Assembly: GCA_005656395.1 (NCBI GenBank)
Contig: SRSI01000050.1
Coordinates: forward strand, 1,674,001-1,738,000
Source: Strongyloides papillosus
Lineage: Eukaryota; Nematoda; Chromadorea; Rhabditida; Strongyloididae
Length of the DNA stretch: 64,000 bases
Direction of reading: 5' to 3'
Of this stretch, positions 1 through 9,183 are shown piece by piece (position 1 is the first letter of the stretch; each line of letters begins with the position of its first letter). The notes beneath the pieces were generated by a model. The model saw nothing but the letters and a program-made list of their open reading frames with translations. It did not search any database and was not told the DNA's origin. Made by a program: the position numbers and the translations under genes.

Positions 1-1436
1 TTAAAAGCAAGAACCTTCAAAGTCTTTGGGATTTTTATTGGACAGTATTCAGATGAGATAAGACATTCCAATTTGGTAAAATTATCTAAACCATCACTTT
101 CTCTATAGGTTAAGCAACTGATCTTAAGTAATTTAATGTTTGGCATGTATTCTGTAATCATTTTTGCTGTAGCATCATTTATATCAAGTACATGTATCAA
201 TTGCAATATCTCGACACTTCTTGGCATCATTGAGCAAATGATTTCAAAGAATGGATAAAATGAATTTAAAATATCAGAATAACGGCAAAAAATGCTTCTC
301 GAAAACTCAATTTTTACATTTTTTAAATTACTCAATTTTTTAAGTCCCATATGTCCAGGTTTTTGATTGTAAGAAAACATATAATTACCATTAGAAAGAG
401 GCAATATAACCTTCAAATGTAGTTCACATAAATTCTCAAAAGTTTCCATAATCTCGATACTATGGAGTATTTGTCTATGATATAATATCACACTATGGGC
501 AGTTGTGATGTACTGTTTTATGGGTAAACAAAATCCCATTAAATTCTTACAAATTCCGCAATTAAAATCAAATTTTGGACAATATATAGTGATATTAAAT
601 TTGATTTTAACGTTATACTTTGTTAGAATATTTATAATCTCAAACAATCCATCAGTTTTCATTGCGTCATCATGATTCAAAAAATTGAAGATTATTGTAG
701 GATTTTTGACAGTCGAAAACTGTTGGGCAAATTTCTCAAAAGTATCCCTGTGATGGATGAAGTCATAATAATAACTGCGATGAAAAGGATATATTAAAGA
801 AAGTTCAGTAAGATTCGGGAATCCATTGAAGATATTTCCATTTATCATATTATATTTGTATGGTGGACATGTAAAACAATTTACTGGAAGAGATATTCTT
901 GTAATACTGTCATGTTTCATAAGGTTCAAGGCATATAAGACTATGTAACCTATATTTTTCCCAAATGCAAACTCAAGATTTTTGACATCCTTTCGTGTAG
1001 CGCAATTTAGATTCAATTCCTTAACTAATTTCTTGATAAAAGACATACGACCTTTCTCTTTCCACTTTTTTATTGATAGATTAATAAAATACTCTACACG
1101 ATTACCACAGAGTAATGTTTCACCAAAGAATGTTTTTACTACATTTAGTCTATTCTCAGAACAACTATCCTTTTTAAATTTAAGATCACTCCATCCAGGA
1201 ACACCAGAAGCTCTATCGTATTCATCCTTATATGTAATTGTAATATCTTGGGAATCAGAATTTAAAAACATACTCCTTTCAATTTTTTCTTTCTCAAAAT
1301 CACATCTTACAAATTTACAAACATCCACAAGGTTATTCATGTCAGAAAATGACGGGATGTGTTTGATAATTTGTTTTCGAACCAAATTTATTTCTAACAG
1401 TTCAGAGAGTATATTACCCTTATCACTATCCTCCAT
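1..1436 (-). CDS. F-box/LRR-like protein, 3' end beyond window
   Basis: A single open frame runs from an ATG at 1434-1436 to the window edge without a stop, giving at least 478 residues, so the C-terminus is missing. Residues ~12-50 (LLEINLVRKQIIKHIPSFSD.. followed by MNNLVDVCKFVRC) have the spacing of an F-box: a Leu/Ile-rich first helix, IPSFSDMNNL, then a VCKFVR segment. The rest has recurring Leu/Ile-rich stretches (FPNLTELSLIYPF, NLKNVKIEF, VEILQLIHVLDI) that read like irregular leucine-rich repeats. F-box proteins link substrates to SCF ubiquitin ligases and are expanded in nematodes. TTTTTTAG lies 9 bases upstream of the ATG and could be a trans-splice or 5'-UTR acceptor. The F-box assignment is by motif only; the LRR part is weaker. 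It could instead be an F-box-like orphan. Confidence 0.6.
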   Translation of the reverse strand, partial: MEDSDKGNILSELLEINLVRKQIIKHIPSFSDMNNLVDVCKFVRCDFEKEKIERSMFLNSDSQDITITYKDEYDRASGVPGWSDLKFKKDSCSENRLNVVKTFFGETLLCGNRVEYFINLSIKKWKEKGRMSFIKKLVKELNLNCATRKDVKNLEFAFGKNIGYIVLYALNLMKHDSITRISLPVNCFTCPPYKYNMINGNIFNGFPNLTELSLIYPFHRSYYYDFIHHRDTFEKFAQQFSTVKNPTIIFNFLNHDDAMKTDGLFEIINILTKYNVKIKFNITIYCPKFDFNCGICKNLMGFCLPIKQYITTAHSVILYHRQILHSIEIMETFENLCELHLKVILPLSNGNYMFSYNQKPGHMGLKKLSNLKNVKIEFSRSIFCRYSDILNSFYPFFEIICSMMPRSVEILQLIHVLDINDATAKMITEYMPNIKLLKISCLTYRESDGLDNFTKLECLISSEYCPIKIPKTLKVLAF

Positions 1437-2064
1437 CTTCACACCCTAAAAAATATAGGTATGTTAATAACAATAAGAAAAAAACACTATAAGAGTATAA
1501 AAAAAATAAGAAATTCCGAAATGAAAAAGTAAATTTTTCGTAGGAGACGTCTAAAGAAAATTGAGTAAATTAAAAATAGTTATAAGACACTCTTTAGATG
1601 TACTCTGATAGATCAAAATTTAAAAGATGTAGTATAAGGTTTTATATCATAAATTATTGAGTGATGCAAAAAAACAAATATTATTACATAATCTTAAAAT
1701 TTCTGATTGAACAATCGTACATATATTAACACATCATTTTTCTAAAATAATAGATACAGATAGAAGTAATTCAAATAAAAACTTTTCTTCTAACACTGTT
1801 AGCAATGGTGTGCGTTTTACAACAGCAATAAAAAACAATTAAATTTGTTATTTTATTTCTATCAATTTGGTGATTTCATAATATATCCCATGTCTACCCA
1901 TACAAAATAGGAGTGTTAATTAAACAATCTCATTTGTCAAGGAGTAATCTCAAACAAAGTACATGGGAAAACAACTCTAAACTACTTATCGAATCATAAA
2001 AAAATGTCCATTAATAAAGTAGAAGTGGTAATTGCATAATTTTACTAAGCCGTACATTGCCATT
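1437..2064. other. Intergenic, no gene seen
   Basis: AT-rich sequence between the F-box-like gene's start and the last exon of the unresolved gene downstream of the homeobox array. It would hold the F-box gene promoter. No long frame, RNA gene or repeat was recognised. Confidence 0.5.
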
Positions 2065-2997
2065 TTAGAGATCGTCCCCAACTTTGATCTTCTTTCTAGG
2101 TAAATCAGTGAGCCCTCTAGTAGTTAAACTTGATAATGAATCTTCATAAGCTCTAATACTCTCATATGCTATAAATATTATTAACTAAAATTCAGTTAAC
2201 TAAATATGGTATCTTTACCTCTGGAGTTGCAGCACCTTCAGTCCTATAGATGTAATATCTTTTTCCATTTTTATTTAATTAACAAAAACTTCACTATCAG
2301 TTATTCTTTATCACGACTAAAATGCAGTGAAAATCTGAGTGTTTTAGGATATACATTCTTTAAACCTTTTATATTAACAGAGGTATATGAACATTTTAAG
2401 TATTTATTTTAAATATAATTTTACAGCAGAACAATTAACATTACATATGATAAAATTGAAAAATTAAATTATTACATACCAATGTCTTAAAACAAATACT
2501 TCCCAATGCCGCATTTATATAAATTCCAGTGATGAATATCATATCATAACAGCTATTGTGATTGCAGTTATAGTAAGAGTAAAAGAAATAAGAAAGGTTA
2601 AACGACAGCTTTAAGAAAAACGGATTGTCTTCCGCATACTCAGAATCATCAAGCCAGTATTTCTCCTTAGGTACAGCAAGATCATCCACCTATACATCAA
2701 AATTCAGGCTAAGAACTGGATCAAAGCAAATGTTCGTATACCTATAAGAACATTTTAATCTTTTAATGACTCTTTAAATGGTTCTTCACCAAATAATAGA
2801 ATATAAAAATAATTTGTTAACTCAATTCTTTCAAAAACAACAATACAAACATTTTTCATCATTGTTTTTTTATGAATAAAAAGATTCTTCGCTATTTCTT
2901 CTACAATCTCTGAAGAAGTAATATCCCTTGGATCTAATGTTGATTTAATAGAAACTTTAATGTTTACTTCACTTATATTTACACAAATAAAAGTATC
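2065..2997 (-). pseudogene. Unresolved, probably decayed gene with a ULD-like exon
   Basis: Three coding-looking blocks lie on the minus strand but do not join cleanly. Block 1 (2997 down to about 2770) follows TTTGTTTAG and encodes NIKVSIKSTLD.. KKTMMKNVCIVVFERIEL. This aligns with the first exon of the four neighbouring array genes (PKILMKDLCRKIMEKMGLED), so it is a diverged ULD copy. It has no ATG in frame (a stop lies just upstream of the acceptor). A possible donor at TTTG|GTGAAG corresponds to the first intron of the paralogues, but the following sequence stops in every obvious frame. Block 2 (2690 to ~2480) encodes VDDLAVPKEKYWLDDSEYAE.. and ends at GTATGT. Block 3 (2168-2065) encodes a C-terminal YESIRAYEDSLSSLTTRG..KKIKVGDDL and a stop. 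No homeodomain is seen. It may be a dying paralogue or a remnant fused to another gene's exons. Confidence 0.4.
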
Positions 2998-3335
2998 CTA
3001 AACAAAAAACATTTTAGAAGGCAGAAACTTTTTTATTAGACTGCAAATAAAATTTTAAAAATAGATATATGGTTTAAATCTCCTACTAACTTCTTTTTTT
3101 AATATAGTGAAAATTTATAAAACTTTATCTACCAAAAATCATCAATTAGTAATTCTTCTTACAGTATAAACAATTTCAATGTGTCTTTCCAATATCTGAT
3201 ATTTATAACGATCAATTTTTTTTAAAAAAAAACATTTAACAACAAGTAAATTTTTATGAGAGATTTAATTATAAAAAAACAAAAAAATAATAAATTGAAA
3301 AAAATTTTTTTCCTTTAAAGATAATATTTAAGTAA
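2998..3335. repeat. Shortened copy of the array spacer
   Basis: Reads as a deleted version of the spacers found between the array genes. The segment around 3130-3215 contains the same ATCAGATATTG..ACATTGA and GTAAGAAG..ACTAATTGATG blocks as the other spacers, brought together by loss of the roughly 250 bases that lie between them elsewhere. Confidence 0.5.
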
Positions 3336-4467
3336 TTAATCACGTTGCTCTCTCTCGTCAGCTTGTCTTCTTTGGTTAGCTTCTTTTCTCTCGCTAGCTT
3401 TTCTTCTTTTATACCAGCCATGGATATTCTTTGCAGTTATTTTATTATGATCATCGCGGAAAGAGAGAATGTTCAATGCAGAAGCATAATTCTGGAAATC
3501 AAAATAAGTTGGTGATGCTCCTGCCAATGTCTTATACCACTGTTCAAGAATTGGCACTTCTACTTCTTTGTTGTATCTTATTACTCTACATACATAGGGT
3601 GTAGTACCTTGTGAGACTTTCTCGTGACTAACTTGAAATGACTTCGGATATGAATTACCACCACTGAATACTGGGAGATTACAAAAACTTTTTTCCATGT
3701 CATTAAACATTACGCCATGGTAGCGAGCTCTAGCATCAAATGAATTGGAATACATTCTTGGAGTCGAAAACAAACTAGAATTTTGACCTGCATTTGATGT
3801 TGGCGTAGTACTTCTATTCATGCTCCCAATAATCTCTTCATTCATTTGAATAAGGGTTTCTAATGGAAATTGTCTAATGGACTGACAATTTCTTCCTTCA
3901 TATTTTATGTACTAAAAAAATGTATGGTGATAAATGAAAATATTAAAAATACTTGCCTGAATAATTGCACTTGGTAAATGATTTTCGACATCAGGTACCT
4001 CCGAAAGTAAATATTGAATTAATTTCCTACATAAAACGTTTACTTCCTCCATTTTAACAAAATCATCGGACTTTCTAAAGAAAATAAATAATTTCGAAAT
4101 ATTCTAAAACTTACAAAGGAACAAGGATTTTTACTACCAATTCGCTCTTAAGTAAAGGAGTGACGGAGCCAATCTTAATATTCATATCAGGAACGAATGA
4201 ACTCAATGGATAGTACTCCAAATTTGAGTGTTGAATAAATGCTAAAAAAAATAAAAATTTATAAAATGATAATAAATTACCTTGAGATTGGTTAACTAAA
4301 TCTTGTAAACCAATTTTCTCCATAATCTGTCTACATAAATCCTTAACTAAAATTCTGGAGTCAAGGGCTATATCTTTCTCAATCGTTTGTTGAGACAAAG
4401 TTGAATAATTTCCACTAGTGATATTAATACTTGGCTTAACAATCACTTTAACAATTGTTATATCCAT
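3336..4467 (-). CDS. ULD-homeodomain protein, array copy 1
   Basis: Four exons: 4467-4281, 4241-4115, 4074-3957, 3911-3336; 335 residues. Residues 1-104 form a ubiquitin-like fold region resembling the ULD of SATB/DVE proteins: VKDLCRQIMEKIGLQDL, then AFIQHSNLEYYPLSSFVPDM and a final VVKILVPL strand. Residues ~252-318 are a divergent homeodomain: helix 1 PILEQWYKTL, helix 2 FDFQNYASALNI, an insertion of about nine residues, then recognition helix NIHGWYKRRKASERK. The usual Asn51 of WFxN is Arg. A Ser/Thr-rich linker (STTPTSNAGQNSS) lies between. Likely a nuclear DNA-binding regulator (inference). I start at MDITIVKV because only this Met is shared by all four copies; a Met 13 codons upstream is open here. 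Intron 1 is 39 nt and in frame, so retention would add 13 residues. Intron 3 has a GC donor (CAG|GCAAGT). Confidence 0.75.
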
Positions 4468-5311
4468 ATTTGAGTTGTTTGACAACAAAATTTCTGAAAA
4501 TAGCATATATATAGAAGAAGGATTTCAAAATCTGACGACAAAAAGAATATGAGAAAAAATATCTAGTAGTAGGTAATACATTTAAAATAATCTATTTGTT
4601 ATTTTATACAACATTATAAACTAAAATTATCTTTATGTATAAAAAAATTTCAAAATCTGACAATTAAAGAAAAAGAAAAATAAGGGAAAAAATCCAGGAG
4701 TAACACATTTCAAATAATCCATTTGTTATTTTATACAGACTTATATATAGAAATTGTTTTTATGTATGATAAAATTTGCACTTTGACTCATCCATCCACA
4801 TAGGAGATATCTTTTTTTTTATAAAATCTAATTAATGAAAAACCATCAAGCAATAATACTTCTTACAATATACACACTTCGCAATAACTTTTTATTCAGG
4901 TAAATTAACCTATTGTTAAAGAATATGTTTTTATCCTTACAGTTGTCTAATTGAATTTAATGCTTCCAAAAAAGTTGTCTTTTGTTATTTTTCTCTAACA
5001 TTCTTACTGTAGAGTTAGATGTACCAATATCGAAATTGTTTTGTTTAGCTAAGAGTGTTGCGCTTACCTATAAGATAGGAATTTGCAAAGTCTGAATGAC
5101 ATTCAATTAAAATTAAAAAATATACCTTTAAAGTAGAAAGCATGGAATTTTTTTAAATATGATCAATGTATCTATTTCAATCTCTGATATTTTTTATAAT
5201 CAACTCTTTAAATAAAATTTAATAACGAGTAAATTTTTATTGGAGATTAAATTATTATAAAATAAAAAAAATGCAAAATGTGGAAAATCATTTCTAATAG
5301 TAAATTTATAT
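4468..5311. repeat. Array spacer S1 (promoter of copy 1, 3' flank of copy 2)
   Basis: Homologous along its length to the spacers at 6436-7286 and 8458-9183. Next to copy 1's ATG is a conserved TTTCAG|AAATTTTG acceptor about 33 bases upstream, probably a trans-splice or 5'-UTR splice site. Further upstream is a tandem duplication of about 126 bases, then a relic coding-like block at roughly 4935-5060. No independent intact gene. Confidence 0.6.
4525..4778. repeat. Tandem ~126-bp direct repeat upstream of array copy 1
   Basis: Two adjacent copies, about 4525-4650 and 4651-4778. Both begin CAAAATCTGAC, share an ATTT(C/A)AAATAATC(C/T)ATTTGT core and TTATTTTATACA, and end near TATGTAT..AAATTT. 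The equivalent place upstream of copy 2 is also duplicated; copies 3 and 4 have a single unit. Confidence 0.65.
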
Positions 5312-6435
5312 TTAAATTATGAATTGTTCCTCTTTCTTGTCCATTTGTCTCCCTTCGCAAGCTTGTCTTTTTTTATACCAGTCTAAGATGTCGTCAGCCG
5401 TAAGTTTGTTTGGATCACTACGAGAGGAGAGAATATTCAAGGCAAATGCATGATTCTGGAGATCAGAATTAGTTGGTGGTGATCCTCCTAATGATTTATA
5501 CCATTGTTGTAGAATAGGCAATTCTACGTCTTTGTTGTATATTATTGATCTATTTGCGTCGGGTCTATTACCTGATGAGAGTCTATCGTGATTTACTTGA
5601 AATAACCCCGGATATGAATTACCACCACTAAATTCTTGAAGATTACCTAAACTATTTCCCATTTCACTAAACATTACGCCATGGTAGCGAGTTTTACAAT
5701 CGAATGAATTGGAATACATTCTTGGAGTCGAAAACAAACTAGAATTTTGACCTGCATTTGATGTAAATGTATTACTTCTATTTATGCTTCCAATATTCTC
5801 TTCATTCATTTGAATAAGGGTTTCTAACGGAAATTGTCTAATCGAGTGACAATTTCTACCTTCATCTTTAATGTACTAAAAAAGTATATGATGATGTATA
5901 AAAATATCTAATTCACTTACCTGATAAATTACATCTGGTATATGATTTCCGATTTCAGGTATTTTCAAAAAAAGATATTGAAGCAAGTTCCTACATAAAA
6001 TATTTACTTCCTCCATTTTAACAAAATCATCGGATTTTCTAAAGAAAATAAATGAGATAATTTCAAAATACTATAAAACTTACAAAGGAACAAGGAGTTT
6101 TACTGTCAATTTGTTCTTAAGTAAAGGACTTATAGAGCCAATATCAACATTCATGTCGGGAATGAATGAATTCAAAGGATAGTATTCCAAATTTGAGTGT
6201 TGAATAAATGCTAAAAAAATATAAATTTATAAAATGGGAACAAATTACCGTGTGATTGGTTGACTAAATCTTGTAGACCAATCTTCTCCATAATCTTCCT
6301 ACATAAATCTTTCACAAAAATTCTGGAGTCTAGTGCTACATATTTCTCAATTGCTAATTGAGATAAATTTGCATCATTTTCACTAATAATACTAACACTT
6401 GGTTTAACAATTACTTTGACAATAGTTATATCCAT
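5312..6435 (-). CDS. ULD-homeodomain protein, array copy 2
   Basis: Exons 6435-6249, 6210-6084, 6038-5921, 5875-5312; 331 residues, with the same exon phases as copy 1 and the closest relative of it. The ULD-like part has VKDLCRKIMEKIGLQDL in exon 1; exon 2 continues AFIQHSNLEYYPL and ends VKLLVPL. The homeodomain-like part has ELPILQQWYKSL, ALNILSSR and ADDILDWYKKRQACEGRQ. Its third helix is the most altered of the four: RRK becomes KRQ and the following ER becomes EG, so DNA binding may be weakened. The first intron is 38 nt, so exons 1 and 2 are not in one frame. A longer open frame begins upstream of MDITIVKV, but I chose the Met conserved in all copies. All four introns sites are GT..AG. 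Same likely role as its neighbours. Confidence 0.75.
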
Positions 6436-6491
6436 ATTTGAGTTGTTTGACAACAAAATTTCTGAAAGTAACATATATAGAACAATGATTT

Positions 6492-6745
6492 CAAAATCTG
6501 ACAATAAAAAGAACATGAGAAAAAATATCTAGAAGCGGGTAATACGATTTAAATAATCCATTTAATATTTTATACAACTTTATATAATAAAATTTTCGTT
6601 GTGTGTAGGGGAATTTCAAAATCTTAGGATAAAATAAAAAGGAAAGTGAGAAAATTATGAAGAGAGTAACACATTTCAAATAATTCGCTTGTTTTATTAG
6701 ATAACCTTATATACTAAAATAGTCATTATGTATAGTGAAATTTGT
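6492..6745. repeat. Tandem ~125-bp direct repeat upstream of array copy 2
   Basis: Two adjacent units, about 6492-6616 and 6617-6745, homologous to the pair at 4525-4778. Sharing a duplicated promoter segment groups copies 1 and 2 as the more recent duplicates. Confidence 0.6.
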
Positions 6746-6910
6746 ACTTTGACCCATCCATCCAGATAGGAGATTTTTTTTAAATAAAATCCAATTAAGC
6801 AAAAAACCATCGAGTAATAGTACTTCTTACAATATTCACATTTCGCAATAACTTTTCATTAATGTAAATTAATCTAATGTTCAAAAAAGTGTCTTTATCC
6901 TTACAATTGT

Positions 6911-7171
6911 CTAATTAAATTTAATGCTCCCAACATAAAAAAGTTGTCCTTTATTATTTTTCTCTAACATTCTTACTGTAGAGTTAGTTGTGCTAACATC
7001 GAAATTGTCTTGTTTAGTTAAGAATATTACGCTTACCCATAAAATAGGAATTTCCAAAGTCTGTATGACATTCAATTGACATAAAAAAATGCACCTTAAA
7101 ACTAAAAGGCATCGAAATTTTCTGAGCACTGTTAATGTATCTTTTTCAATGTCTGGTATTTTTGCAATCAA
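6911..7171 (-). pseudogene. Relic coding-like block repeated in the array spacers
   Basis: An 86-codon open frame on the minus strand (MIAKIPDIEKDTLTVL.. ending STVRMLEKNNKGQLFYVGS..). The same block is recognisable at about 4935-5180, where it is interrupted and reads KQNNFDIGTSNSTVRMLEKN, and at about 8825-9060, where frameshifts and stops have accumulated. It is not required by the ULD-homeodomain gene structure and matches no family I know. It is probably a fragment of a gene or exon trapped in the ancestral unit and now decaying. A short functional ORF cannot be excluded in this copy. Confidence 0.4.
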
Positions 7172-7286
7172 TTGTTGTTCAAAAAAAATTTAATAGTGGT
7201 AAATGTTTATTAGGAATTAAATTACTACAAAATAAAAAAATGTAAAATGTGGAAAATCTATTTTGTAAACTTATACATAAACTATA

Positions 7287-8457
7287 TTATAAATCGTATT
7301 CCATTCTTTTTTTAATTTGCATCCTTTCGCTAACTCGTCTCTTCCCATAAACTTGTTTCCGTCCGTTATATTTTCCTCTTTTATACCAGCCAATGATATT
7401 GTCAGAAGTTAGTCTATTCGGCTCACTTCGCATTGAAAGAATATTCAATGCACTCGCATATTTCTGGAAATCACTATCAGGTGGTGTTTTTCCTTCCAGT
7501 GATTTATACCATCGTTCAAGAATAGGTAATTCGGTGTCTTTGTCAAATCTTATTGCTCTGCACTTCTTGGATCCAGTACCTGGTGAGACTCCCTCGTGAT
7601 TTCCTTGAGACGCCTGTGAAGTTGAATTATCACCATTAAATACAGAAAGCTCACCAACATTATTATTATCTATGCCACTACCCACTACGTCATTGTGGCG
7701 AACATCGATCTCAGATGAAATAGAAGTCATTCTTGGTGCCGGAAGCAAATTAGAGTTATCATCTCCATTTGACGTTGGCGTGGGACTTCTACTCATGCTT
7801 CCAATATGCAATTTAATTGCATTGGTTATCTCTTCATTCATTTGGAGCAGAGTGTTCAATGGAAAATATCTCATTGAAGGATATCCTTTCCCTTCATCTT
7901 TGAAGTACTAAAAAACTCTATGATGATATATAATAATATTTAAAAAACTTAATTTATTAACCACATCTGGTATCTGATTCTCGATGTCAGGTATCTTCAA
8001 AAGTAAATATTGAAACAGATTTCTATATATAATATCTATTTCTTTCGCTTTAATAAGGTCTTCGAATCTTCTATAAAATAAAGAAAATAAATTTAGAAAA
8101 TTCCAAGGCTTACAGAGGAACGAGGATTTCTACTGTTAATTTCTGATTAACTAAAGGACAAGCCGACCCAATTTTAACATTCATATCTGGATAGGCAATA
8201 TTCAGTGGATAGTATTCCATATTTGAATGTTGAATAAATGCTAAAAAAATTAATTTACAAGATAGTAATTTACCTTGAGATTGGTCAGCTAAATCCTCTA
8301 GACCCATTTTTTCCATAATCTTTCTACATAAATCCTTCATTAGAATTTTGGGATCAAGTGCCATTTCCTCAATTTTTTCGTGAAATGGATTTGAAGCCCT
8401 TCCTCCAATGATATCAAGACTAGGCCTAATGGTCACTTTAACAATAATTGCATCCAT
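7287..8457 (-). CDS. ULD-homeodomain protein, array copy 3 (broken splice donor)
   Basis: Exons 8457-8274, 8240-8114, 8070-~7962, 7907-7287; about 346 residues. ULD-like N-terminus MDAIIVKVTIRPSLDIIGG with LMKDLCRKIMEKMGLEDL. Homeodomain at about residues 259-325: ELPILERWYKSLEGKTPPD, ALNILSMR, NIIGWYKRGKYNGRK. The third-intron donor, which is AAG|GTAAGT in copy 4, reads AAA|TTAAGT here, so the GT is lost. An in-frame substitute GTG|GTTAAT nine bases upstream (exon end 7962) would cost three residues; without it translation stops in the intron. Intron 1 is only 33 nt. A stop lies directly upstream of MDAIIVKV in frame, which fixes that start. A recognition-helix Arg is Gly (RRK to RGK). It may be a functional but weakened gene or a young pseudogene. 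The basic tail is longer than in the other copies. Confidence 0.65.
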
Positions 8458-9183
8458 ATCCTAGTTGTTTTAGAGCCAAATGTCTGAAAAAAAATATGTA
8501 AATATAACAACGATGTTAAAGTTTAAAGATAAAAGAAAAATAAAAACGAGAAAAGTATTTAGAAGTGGGTAATACATTTCAAATAATATATTTGTTATTT
8601 TAAACAACCTTATACACTAAAATTGTCATCATGTACAATGAAATTTGTACTTCGACTCATCCCTATTAATAGGAGATAATTTTTTTTACAAAATTCAACG
8701 ACGTAAAAAACATCAATTAGTAGTATTTCTTACAATATACATATTTCGCAATAACTTTTCATTCAGTTAACTTGACCTATTGTTTAAAGATGTATTTTTA
8801 TCTTTATAATTGTCTGATTAAATTTAATAAATGGTACCAACATAAAAAGTTATCTTTCATTGTTTTTCTCTAACTTTCTCACTATAGAGATTAGTTCTGC
8901 TAATATAAAAATTATCTTGTTTATTGAAGAGTATTACGTTTGTATATCAAATAGGAATTTAAAAAAGTATGTAACATTCAATCGAAATAAAAAATGCTTT
9001 TTAAAACTAAAAGACATGATGATTTTTTAAGCACTATCAATGTATATTTTCAATGTCTGATATTTTTAACAATTAATTTTATAAAAAAAAATTTTAACAG
9101 GGATAAAGTTCTATTAAAGACTATATAATAACAAAATAAAATACAATATAATAAAAAAAATTATTTTACACATCGTGTTCCTT
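8458..9183. repeat. Array spacer S3
   Basis: Third copy of the spacer, between array copies 3 and 4. A single copy of the ~125-bp promoter unit lies at about 8510-8650. The relic block (about 8825-9060) has frameshifts and stops, and the GTAAGC found in S1 and S2 is ACAAAC here. Confidence 0.55.

Larger units (their letters stand above)
6436..7286. repeat. Array spacer S2
   Basis: Spacer between array copies 2 and 3, homologous to S1 and S3. It contains a tandem duplication upstream of copy 2 and the best-preserved version of a relic coding-like block (7171-6911). The TTTCAG|AAATTTTG acceptor upstream of copy 2's ATG is conserved. Confidence 0.6.

Noticed and set aside
2206..2412. 68-codon plus-strand frame
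   Set aside because: Overlaps coding-like exons on the minus strand and has no homology or coding-like composition.
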